The position numbers were made by a program, and so were the translations under genes. From NCBI GenBank assembly GCA_031378125.1, contig JANNDW010000217.1, forward strand, positions 1 to 11,309: a stretch of 11,309 bases of DNA, in the 5' to 3' direction. Positions 5,606-11,309 of this stretch are shown here, in pieces. The notes below the pieces were generated by a model, which saw only the letters and a program-made list of their open reading frames with translations, was not told the origin of the DNA and did not search any database. The stretch comes from LGRD01 sp031378125 (lineage in GTDB: Bacteria; Pseudomonadota; Gammaproteobacteria; Burkholderiales; Burkholderiaceae_C). Positions within the stretch are counted from its first letter, which is position 1; every line of letters begins with the position of its first letter.

Positions 5606-7062
5606 TACCCGTGGTGGATGGCCACCGTCTTCAGCGTGGAAAAACCGTACAGTGCCTCGAAGCCCTTCTCGCGCCCGTGGCCCGAATGCTTGACGCCGCC
5701 GAACGGCAGCTCCACGCCCCCGCCGGCACCGTAGTTGTTGATGAACACCTGGCCGCATTGCAACCCGCGCGCCATGCGCATCTGGCGCCCGCCATCGCGT
5801 GTCCACACGCCCGCCACCAGGCCGTACGCGGTGCCATTGGCAACTTGCAAGGCTTCGGCCTCGCCGTCGAAGCCGATCAACACTTGCACCGGCCCGAAAA
5901 TTTCTTCCTGCGCCAGCGGGTGCGTGGCCGGCACGTCGTCCAGCAAGGTCGGGCGCACATAGTGGCCTTGCGGCGGCGCGTCGGGTGCGATCTCGGCTTG
6001 TGCCGCGACACGCAAGCCACTGTCGCGCGCGAGCGCAAGGTAATGTTCGACGATCTGCTGCTGGCGCTTGGAAATCACCGGCCCCATGTCCAGGTCCAGC
6101 GTCGCCGGGCCCACACGCAGCGCCGAATAGCGCTCGGCCATGCGCGCCCGAACCGCGGCGAACACCGGCCGTTCGACCAGAATGCGCGACGCTGCCGAGC
6201 AGGTCTGCCCGGCGTTCTGGATGCCGGCGTTGACGAGATACGGAAGCGCTGCATCCAGGTCGGCATCTGCAAACACGATCTGCGGGCTCTTGCCTCCCAG
6301 CTCCAGCGTCACCGGCACCGCGTTCTTGGCCGCCGCCGTCTGCACCAGCACGCCGGTGGCCACCGAGCCGGTGAACGAAATGTGGTTGATGCCGGGGTGG
6401 GCTGACAGCGCCGCACCGGCTTCTTCGCCCAAACCCGTCACTACGTTAAGTGCGCCCGCCGGCAAGCCCGCCTCGGCCGCGATGCGCGCAAACGCCAGCA
6501 CCGTCAGGCAAGCTTCTTCGGCCGGTTTGAGCACGCAGGCATTGCCCATCGCCAATGCCGCACCGACGCTGCGGCCGACGATCTGCATCGGGTAGTTCCA
6601 CGGCACGATGTGGCCGGTCACACCATGCGGCTCGCGCAAGGTCAGCGCGGTGTAGCCGTTCAGGAAGGGCAGCGTCTCACCGTGCACCTTGTCAGCCGCG
6701 CCGCCATAAAACTCCAGGTAGCGTGCCAGCGCAACGGCATCGGCGCGGCCCTGCTTGACGGGCTTGCCCACGTCCAGCGCCTCCAGGTGCGCGAGCAGGT
6801 CCACGGTTTCGAGCACCTTGCGGCCCACCGCACACAGCACCCGGCCGCGCTCGGCAGCACTCATGCGGCCCCAGTCGCCGCTCAGCGCGGCGCGAGCGGC
6901 GGCCACGGCGGCATCGATGTCCGCCGCGGTGCCGCGCGCGATGGGCGCCAGCGCGCTGCCATCGGACGGGTTTTCGAGCATCAGCGTTTGGCCGCCGGCG
7001 GCGTTGCGCCATTGGCCGGCGATGAACACCTGGTGCGTGTCGAAGGGGATCGCCGACTTCAT
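5605..7062 (-). CDS. NAD(P)-dependent aldehyde dehydrogenase
   Basis: A 485-residue enzyme of the aldehyde dehydrogenase superfamily, oxidising an aldehyde to a carboxylic acid; the length is typical. Catalytic and cofactor residues are all in place: N156 in PWNYP, the nucleotide loop FTGSVATG at 230-237, E254 in LELGGKSP and the nucleophile C288 in NAGQTCSA. The late EEIFGPV motif is also present. It resembles betaine-aldehyde and gamma-aminobutyraldehyde type dehydrogenases in style, but the substrate cannot be fixed. ATG 7062 has a strong AAAGGAG about seven bases upstream. It is the first gene of a minus-strand run (ALDH, antitoxin, toxin, SDR) and diverges from the ABC permeases. Confidence 0.94.
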   Translation of the reverse strand: MKSAIPFDTHQVFIAGQWRNAAGGQTLMLENPSDGSALAPIARGTAADIDAAVAAARAALSGDWGRMSAAERGRVLCAVGRKVLETVDLLAHLEALDVGKPVKQGRADAVALARYLEFYGGAADKVHGETLPFLNGYTALTLREPHGVTGHIVPWNYPMQIVGRSVGAALAMGNACVLKPAEEACLTVLAFARIAAEAGLPAGALNVVTGLGEEAGAALSAHPGINHISFTGSVATGVLVQTAAAKNAVPVTLELGGKSPQIVFADADLDAALPYLVNAGIQNAGQTCSAASRILVERPVFAAVRARMAERYSALRVGPATLDLDMGPVISKRQQQIVEHYLALARDSGLRVAAQAEIAPDAPPQGHYVRPTLLDDVPATHPLAQEEIFGPVQVLIGFDGEAEALQVANGTAYGLVAGVWTRDGGRQMRMARGLQCGQVFINNYGAGGGVELPFGGVKHSGHGREKGFEALYGFSTLKTVAIHHG

Positions 7063-7086
7063 GGGAGACTCCTTTGGCGTCGTATT

Positions 7087-7154
7087 TGTTCGGCTCCTTC
7101 CCCCTCGACGGAGGAGGGAGCCAGACCGGCGGCGTGCTACCGCAGAGCCGAACA
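7087..7154. repeat. Nested inverted repeat in the divergent intergenic region
   Basis: TGTTCGGCTC (7087-7096) and GAGCCGAACA (7145-7154) are perfect 10-bp inverted copies about 48 bases apart. Inside them is a further imperfect stem (GGCTCCTTCCCC against GAGGGAGCC, about 7092-7122). The element lies in the non-coding stretch 7063-7280 between the divergent aldehyde dehydrogenase and permease genes. It could be a regulator site, an RNA leader structure or a repeat remnant. No convincing sigma-70 promoter was seen in this stretch. Confidence 0.6.
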
Positions 7155-7280
7155 GGGTCGCAAATCAGGCCGGGTTTTGGGCCATGATATTGGAACCTAG
7201 CGGCGCACCGCCCTTGTTTCACCGCCCCCACCTTCGAGCCCACCATCAGCCTCTTCCTCCTCAAGCGCTTCGGCACCTTC

Positions 7281-8195
7281 GTGGCCACGCTGCTGGTTGC
7301 GTCGATCGTGATCTTTGCGGCGCTCGACATCCTGCCCGGCAACGCCGCCGAGGTGATGCTGGGCGATACCGCCACGCCTGAAACGCTGAACGCGCTGTCG
7401 AAGAAACTCGGCCTCGATCGCCCGCCATTGCAGCGCTATGCCAGCTGGATGAAGGGCCTGGCCAGCGGGGATTTGGGCAACAGCATCTCGTACGACACGC
7501 CCATCACCGAGCTGGTGGTCGAGCGCCTGGCGGTTACCGTGCCGCTGGCCGTGATGGCCATGCTGCTCACCACGGTGCTGGCGCTGAGCCTGGGCTTGTA
7601 TGCGGCGTCGCGCCACAACAGGGTGGGCGACCTGAGCGTGATGGTGGCCAGCCAACTCGGCATCGCCATCCCGAACTTCTGGTTTGCCATCCTGCTGATC
7701 CTGCTGTTCGCGGTCAAGCTGCAATGGTTTTCGGCCGGCGGCTTCACGGGGTGGATTGAGGACCCGTGGGAGTCTTTCATGTCCCTGGTGCTGCCTGCCG
7801 TCGCGCTGGCCGTGGTGCAAGCGGCCATCCTCACCCGCATCACCCGCTCGGCCGTGCTCGACGTGCTGCGTGAAGACTTCGTGCGCACCGCGCGGGCCAA
7901 GGGCCTGAGCCAGCGCGCGGTGTTGTGGCGCCACGTGCTGCGCAACGCGTTCGTGCCGGTGCTCACGGTGATGGGCCTGCAGTTCGCCAATTTGCTGACC
8001 GGCACCATCGTCATCGAAAACGTGTTCTCGTTGCCCGGCCTGGGGCGGTTGGTGTTCCAGGCGATCGCCAACCGCGACCTCGGCGTGGTGCGCAACGTGG
8101 TGATGCTGCTGGCAGCGTCGGTGATCGCGATCAACTTCGTCGTCGACGTGTTGTATGCGGTGGTCGACCCGCGGCTGAAGGCGGGTGCGGCGTGA
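7281..8195 (+). CDS. ABC transporter permease, DppB/GsiC type
   Basis: An inner-membrane permease of a peptide/nickel-type ABC importer (BPD_transp_1 family). From GTG 7281 it has 304 residues with about six hydrophobic segments, the first at residues 1-20 (VATLLVASIVIFAALDIL), then LPGNAAEV as usual in DppB proteins. The cytoplasmic EAA loop, which contacts the ATPase, is visible at about 195-225 (FVRTARAKGLSQRAVLWRHVLRNA). The start is doubtful: in-frame sequence reading ISLFLLKRFGTF upstream (7245-7280) looks like the true N-terminus, yet no ATG, GTG or TTG exists in frame back to a TGA at 7185. An ATC sits at 7245 where ATG would be expected. The stop overlaps a GTG opening a mini-ORF to the next gene. 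Confidence 0.88.
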   Translation: MATLLVASIVIFAALDILPGNAAEVMLGDTATPETLNALSKKLGLDRPPLQRYASWMKGLASGDLGNSISYDTPITELVVERLAVTVPLAVMAMLLTTVLALSLGLYAASRHNRVGDLSVMVASQLGIAIPNFWFAILLILLFAVKLQWFSAGGFTGWIEDPWESFMSLVLPAVALAVVQAAILTRITRSAVLDVLREDFVRTARAKGLSQRAVLWRHVLRNAFVPVLTVMGLQFANLLTGTIVIENVFSLPGLGRLVFQAIANRDLGVVRNVVMLLAASVIAINFVVDVLYAVVDPRLKAGAA

Positions 8196-8197
8196 GT

Positions 8198-8264
8198 GCG
8201 CCGGGCCGCCCCAAGTGCGAACGCTCCCGCTTGGCGGGACGGCGCGCAGCGCCAAAGGTGCGCC
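8198..8264 (+). repeat. GC-rich spacer repeat, copy A (between the permeases)
   Basis: It begins GCGCCGGGCCGCCCCAAG and has a central hairpin (TCCCGC 8225-8230, GCGGGA 8234-8239). It ends with AAAGGTG (8254-8260), which lies at Shine-Dalgarno distance from the next gene's ATG at 8266. A GTG at 8192 overlapping the upstream stop (GTGA) opens a 25-codon frame through the whole repeat. That frame starts VSAPGRPK and stops at TGA 8267-8269, overlapping the downstream ATG (ATGA). Copy B is at 5236-5300 on the other strand. I recall similar spacers in Comamonadaceae genomes but did not search. Confidence 0.75.
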
Positions 8265-8265
8265 C

Positions 8266-9102
8266 ATGACCGCGTTTGCCACACGCGCGCTGCACCACAA
8301 AAGCATGCTGATCGGCGGCGCGCTGGTGGCACTGCTGCTGTTCACCGCCGCGCTGTCCTTCGTGTGGACGCCCTTTCCCGCCACCGACATCGACATCCCC
8401 AACAAACTCGCGCTGCCTTCACCCGCCCACTGGCTGGGCACCGACAGCCTGGGCCGCGACATCGTCTCGCTGCTGATCGTGGGCGCGCGCAACTCCATTG
8501 CGGTGGGCGTCATCGCGGTGGGCATCGGCATCGGCTTTGGCGTGTTCCTGGGCCTGCTCGCGTCAGCTCGGCGCGGCTGGGTTGAAGAGCTGGTGATGCG
8601 CTTCGCCGACTTCACTTTCGCCTTCCCCGCGCTGCTCTCGGCCATCATGCTCACCGCGATTTACGGGCCGGGCCTGGTGACCTCGGTGGTGGCCATCGGC
8701 ATCTTCAACATCCCGGTGTTCGCGCGCATCACGCGCGCCGCCGCCAATGCGGTGTGGTCGCGCGAATTCGTGCTCGCCGCGCGCGCCTGCGGCAAGGGCC
8801 CGACCCGCATCACCATCGACCATGTGCTGCCCAACATCGCCTCGGTGTTGATCGTGCAAGCCACCATCCAGTTTGCCATTGCCATCCTGGCCGAAGCGGC
8901 GCTGAGCTACCTGGGCCTGGGCACGCAGCCCCCGCAACCGAGCTGGGGCCGCATGCTCAACGAAGCGCAAACCTTGCTGTTCCAGGCGCCGCAACTGGCC
9001 ATCTACCCGGGGCTGGCGATTGCGCTGAGCGTGCTGGGGCTGAACCTGATGGGCGATGGGTTGCGGGATTTGCTGGACCCGCGGTTGGCGCGGGCGAGGT
9101 GA
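8266..9102 (+). CDS. ABC transporter permease, DppC/GsiD type
   Basis: The second permease of the importer, 278 residues from ATG 8266. It shows the family's HWLGTDSLGRDIVSLLIVGAR segment before the second membrane helix, an EAA loop FVLAARACGKGPTRITIDHVLPN, and the C-terminal SYLGLGTQPPQPSWGRMLNEA. The last segment, NLMGDGLRDLLDPRL, is also characteristic. ATG 8266 is favoured over an in-frame ATG at 8185 because the extra 27 codons would be translated from the spacer repeat and from the end of the upstream gene. AAAGGTG ahead of 8266 serves as ribosome-binding site. No ATP-binding subunits follow; the next gene is unrelated. Substrate is not determinable; dipeptides or similar small compounds are usual for this family. 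Confidence 0.92.
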   Translation: MTAFATRALHHKSMLIGGALVALLLFTAALSFVWTPFPATDIDIPNKLALPSPAHWLGTDSLGRDIVSLLIVGARNSIAVGVIAVGIGIGFGVFLGLLASARRGWVEELVMRFADFTFAFPALLSAIMLTAIYGPGLVTSVVAIGIFNIPVFARITRAAANAVWSREFVLAARACGKGPTRITIDHVLPNIASVLIVQATIQFAIAILAEAALSYLGLGTQPPQPSWGRMLNEAQTLLFQAPQLAIYPGLAIALSVLGLNLMGDGLRDLLDPRLARAR

Positions 9103-9118
9103 AGCCGGCCGGGCCGAG

Positions 9119-9157
9119 GAGTCGCCAGACCGAGTCGCCAGACCGAGTCGCCAGACC
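9119..9157. repeat. Three exact 13-bp tandem repeats
   Basis: GAGTCGCCAGACC is repeated three times without mismatch (9119-9131, 9132-9144, 9145-9157), just after the second permease. The last unit runs straight into an AT-rich stretch. The CCAGAC of the last unit is matched in inverted orientation by GTCTGG at 9181-9186. There are no spacers, so it is not a CRISPR array. Confidence 0.9.
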
Positions 9158-9170
9158 GATTTTCCGCATA

Positions 9171-9198
9171 CTGAAAAATAGTCTGGACTAATTTTCAG
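9171..9198. promoter_or_regulatory. AT-rich palindrome ahead of the ATPase gene
   Basis: A 28-bp continuous dyad (CTGAAAAATAGTCT / GGACTAATTTTCAG) in which 12 of 14 positions pair. It is strikingly AT-rich against its surroundings and ends one base before an ATG at 9199. The size and symmetry suit a dimeric repressor operator. Alternatively it could be the end of a small mobile element that delivered the ATPase gene. Neither role is proven. Confidence 0.5.
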
Positions 9199-9263
9199 AT
9201 GGCACACAATTCGTCAGTCCGGAGTTCACCGGCCAAATCGAAGCGGACCTGACCCGAAAGCTC

Positions 9264-10346
9264 GTGCTGCTGACTGGCGCCCGTCAGGCCGGCAAGACCA
9301 CTCTGGCGCGCCAGTTGATGGCCGGCTTCAAGCCGGCGCAGTCCCTGAATTGGGACGTGCCTGCCGACCGCCAGCTCATCGTGCAACACGCTTGGTCGCC
9401 CAAAGCCAGGCTGGTGGTGTTCGATGAAATCCATAAGATGCGCGACTGGAAAGCATTCTTGAAAGGCGCTTGGGACGGCCGATCGGACGGGCAGGCCATG
9501 CTGGTGACCGGCAGCGCGCGCATGGACACATTTCGGCAAGGCGGTGAATCATTGGCCGGCCGCTACTTCAACTGGCGGCTGCACCCCTTCTCCGTCCGCG
9601 AGCTGATGGTGACAGGCGGGCTGACGGCCAGCGCCGCGCTGGAGCGGCTGTTGGCCCGCGGCGGCTTTCCCGAACCGTGCCTCGCCGACAGCGACGCCGA
9701 CGCCGACCGATGGCGTGCCCAATACGCCACCGACCTGATCCGCGAAGACGTGCTCGAATTCGCGCGCGTGCACGAGCTGCGCACCATGCAGTTGCTGTTC
9801 GAACTGCTGCGCGAACGCGTGGGCTCACCGATCACCCTGTCCAAGCTGGCACAGGCACTGCAAATCTCTCCGAACACGGCCACGCGCTATGTCGAAATCC
9901 TGGAGGCGCTGTACATCGTCTTCCGCGTGACGCCCTGGCACCGCGACGTGGCGCGAAGCCTTCTGAAGGAACCCAAGATCTACTTCCTGGACACCGGCCT
10001 CGTGAAGGGCGACACAGGCATCAAACTCGAAAACACAGTGGCCACCATGCTGCTGAAACACTGCCACCACCGGCAAGACGCCGAAGGCAAGGCCATCACG
10101 CTGCACACCATTCGCGACAAGGAGCGCCACGAAATTGACTTCGTGCTGGCCGAAGGCGACAGCGTCACCGACCTCGTCGAAGTGAAGCTCAGCGACGCCA
10201 CGCCCAGCGCGTACTTGCACCGAATGGCAGAACGATTTTCTGCCGCGCAGGCCGTGCAGGTCGTTGCCGAACTCCGGCAAATGGCGCAGCGCGGAAGGGT
10301 GGAGGTCACCGATGCCGCCGCCTGGTTGGGGCGCCTGTCCGCGTAG
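9264..10346 (+). CDS. AAA ATPase with DUF4143-type C-terminal domain
   Basis: An ATP-binding protein of the AAA_14/DUF4143 group; its cellular role is poorly known. Counted from GTG 9264 (360 residues), the Walker A is GARQAGKTT at 5-13 and Walker B is LVVFDEIHKM at 50-59, followed by a LVTGSARMDTFR sensor-like segment. A winged-helix stretch (ITLSKLAQALQISPNTATRY) and the PD-(D/E)xK-like motif EIDFVLAEGDSVTDLVEVKL near 290-310 are in the C-terminal half. The real N-terminus appears longer: FTGQIEADLTRKL is open in frame upstream, but no ATG, GTG or TTG precedes it after a TAA at 9189. An ATG at 9199 lies in another frame, so one lost base near 9199-9210 may have broken the start. It is probably an acquired gene. 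Confidence 0.85.
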   Translation: MLLTGARQAGKTTLARQLMAGFKPAQSLNWDVPADRQLIVQHAWSPKARLVVFDEIHKMRDWKAFLKGAWDGRSDGQAMLVTGSARMDTFRQGGESLAGRYFNWRLHPFSVRELMVTGGLTASAALERLLARGGFPEPCLADSDADADRWRAQYATDLIREDVLEFARVHELRTMQLLFELLRERVGSPITLSKLAQALQISPNTATRYVEILEALYIVFRVTPWHRDVARSLLKEPKIYFLDTGLVKGDTGIKLENTVATMLLKHCHHRQDAEGKAITLHTIRDKERHEIDFVLAEGDSVTDLVEVKLSDATPSAYLHRMAERFSAAQAVQVVAELRQMAQRGRVEVTDAAAWLGRLSA

Positions 10347-10448
10347 CGATGATCGGCCCTCTCCACAACCTTGAGGAGACGCGCCACGACCGGAACTCGC
10401 AGCAGCCCATAGCATGCGGCCACCCATCTCTGGCGGAACAACACGGCC

Positions 10449-11309
10449 ATGAGCCAGACCGAGCGCCTGTACAAGCTCAAGAGCCTGCTCGACGCCAGCC
10501 AGTGCCTCACCAAGGCGCGGCTGCTCGAAGAACTGGCCACCTCTCCCGCCACGCTGAAGCGCGACATCGCGCACCTGCGCGACCGCATGAACGCGCCCAT
10601 CGTGTTCGACCGTGAACGCGGCGGCTGGCGACTCGACCGCGCGGCCACCGTCGTCGGCACCCAGTACGAACTGCCCGGCCTGTGGCTCAGCGCCGAAGAG
10701 ATTCACGCCCTGCTCACCATGCAGCACCTGCTGGCCCACCTGGACGCCGGCGGCCTGCTGGCACCGCACATCGAGCCGATGATGAAGCGGCTGCGCCAGA
10801 TGCTGGTGGCGCCGGGCAAAGGTGCCCCCACGCATGAGGAGCTGACGCGCCGCATCCACGTGCAGACTGTCGGCGCGCGCAAGCTGCACCTGCCGCACTT
10901 TCAAGCCGTGGGCACCGCGCTGCTGCGCCGCCAACGCCTGCAGATCGAGTACCACGGGCGCGGCAGCAACCTCGTGCAGCCGCGCGAGGTGTCGCCGCAG
11001 CGCCTGATCCACTACCGCGACAACTGGTACCTGGACGCCTGGTGCCACCTGCGCCAAGCGCTGCGCAGCTTCAGCGTAGATGCCATCCGCCAGGTGCAGG
11101 TGCTCGATCAAACAGCCATCGACGTGCCCGAGACAGAGCTCGACAGCGTGCTCGGCGCCGGCTACGGCATCTTTGCCGGGCGCGAAGTGCAATGGGCGAA
11201 ACTGCGCTTCACCCCCGACCGCGCCCGCTGGGTGGCCGCCGAAACCTGGCACCCGCTCCAGAAAGGCCGCTTCGATGCCGACGGCCACTGGCTGCTCGAC
11301 CTGCCCTAC
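10449..11309 (+). CDS. WYL-domain transcriptional regulator, 3' end missing
   Basis: A YafY-like regulator, with 287 residues visible and the frame still open at the window edge; related proteins are usually about 310-330 residues. The N-terminus MSQTERLYKLKSLLDASQCL with KARLLEELATSPATLKRDIAHLRD is a DeoR/HTH_11-like winged helix at about residues 1-60. The WYL ligand-sensing domain follows, with IEYHGRG near residue 167 and the namesake W193-Y194-L195 in RDNWYLDAWCH. Proteins of this type bind DNA as dimers and respond to a small ligand or nucleic acid. Many sit beside and control phage-defence genes, so the missing right flank matters. The 102 bases between the ATPase stop and this ATG hold no promoter I can support. 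Confidence 0.9.
   Translation, partial: MSQTERLYKLKSLLDASQCLTKARLLEELATSPATLKRDIAHLRDRMNAPIVFDRERGGWRLDRAATVVGTQYELPGLWLSAEEIHALLTMQHLLAHLDAGGLLAPHIEPMMKRLRQMLVAPGKGAPTHEELTRRIHVQTVGARKLHLPHFQAVGTALLRRQRLQIEYHGRGSNLVQPREVSPQRLIHYRDNWYLDAWCHLRQALRSFSVDAIRQVQVLDQTAIDVPETELDSVLGAGYGIFAGREVQWAKLRFTPDRARWVAAETWHPLQKGRFDADGHWLLDLPY

Noticed and set aside
7197..8654. Long minus-strand open frame opposite the permeases
   Set aside because: The plus strand shows hydrophobic segments and EAA loops of ABC permeases; the antisense frame is Gln/His/Arg-rich and featureless.
9119..9157. Tandem repeat considered as a CRISPR array
   Set aside because: The units are 13 bp, directly adjacent and have no spacers.
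9199..9252. Short frame from ATG 9199 as a separate small gene
   Set aside because: It is only 17 codons with no recognisable features and is better explained as the displaced original start of the ATPase gene.
9158..10346. ATPase block considered as an insertion sequence
   Set aside because: No transposase catalytic motif is present, and no matching terminal inverted repeats or target duplication were seen at its two ends.
9825..11288. Long minus-strand open frame opposite the ATPase and WYL genes
   Set aside because: It is antisense to two recognisable genes; the WYL frame on the plus strand is open to the window edge and carries the WYL signature.

Overview
The window is GC-rich, densely packed bacterial DNA. 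Its codon use, the glcDEF arrangement and a GC-rich spacer repeat starting GCGCCGGGCCG point to a betaproteobacterium of the order Burkholderiales, probably near the Comamonadaceae. That placement is inferred from sequence style and was not searched.

Layout. (1) 1-3189, plus strand: the end of glcD, then glcE and glcF, the three subunits of glycolate oxidase, which feeds glycolate into glyoxylate metabolism. (2) 3215-3873, minus strand, convergent with glcF: a VapB/VapC-type toxin-antitoxin pair with a plausible promoter and a direct-repeat operator. (3) 3979-4725, minus: a short-chain dehydrogenase. (4) 4768-5540, minus: a second, unrelated PIN toxin with a ribbon-helix-helix antitoxin, behind a palindromic operator. 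(5) 5605-7062, minus: an NAD(P)-dependent aldehyde dehydrogenase. (6) A divergent intergenic region with inverted repeats, then 7281-9102, plus: two permeases of a peptide-type (DppB/DppC) ABC importer with no ATPase or binding-protein gene in view. (7) 9103-9263: a tandem repeat and an AT-rich palindrome, then 9264-10346: an AAA ATPase of the DUF4143 group whose start looks damaged. (8) 10449 to the right edge: a WYL-domain transcriptional regulator, cut off at its 3' end.

How the genes fit together. GlcD, GlcE and GlcF form one enzyme. The aldehyde dehydrogenase and the short-chain dehydrogenase lie on one strand and could act in sequence on an alcohol and its aldehyde, perhaps on a compound brought in by the divergent permeases; this is inference from neighbourhood only. 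Two toxin-antitoxin modules flank the short-chain dehydrogenase, and with the DUF4143 ATPase and WYL regulator they give the 3.2-11.3 kb stretch an accessory, rearranged look.

The most interesting signal is a family of short GC-rich repeats placed so that translation is preserved. One copy (8198-8264) fills the junction between the two permeases, carries its own ribosome-binding-site-like segment, and creates a mini-ORF overlapping the stop of the first gene and the start of the second. A second copy (5236-5300) is read in frame as part of an antitoxin tail. A related segment lies in frame inside glcF beside a perfect 15-bp hairpin. Two copies encode the peptide APGRPK and the third encodes APGRPE. 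A shorter mini-ORF of the same design joins glcD to glcE.
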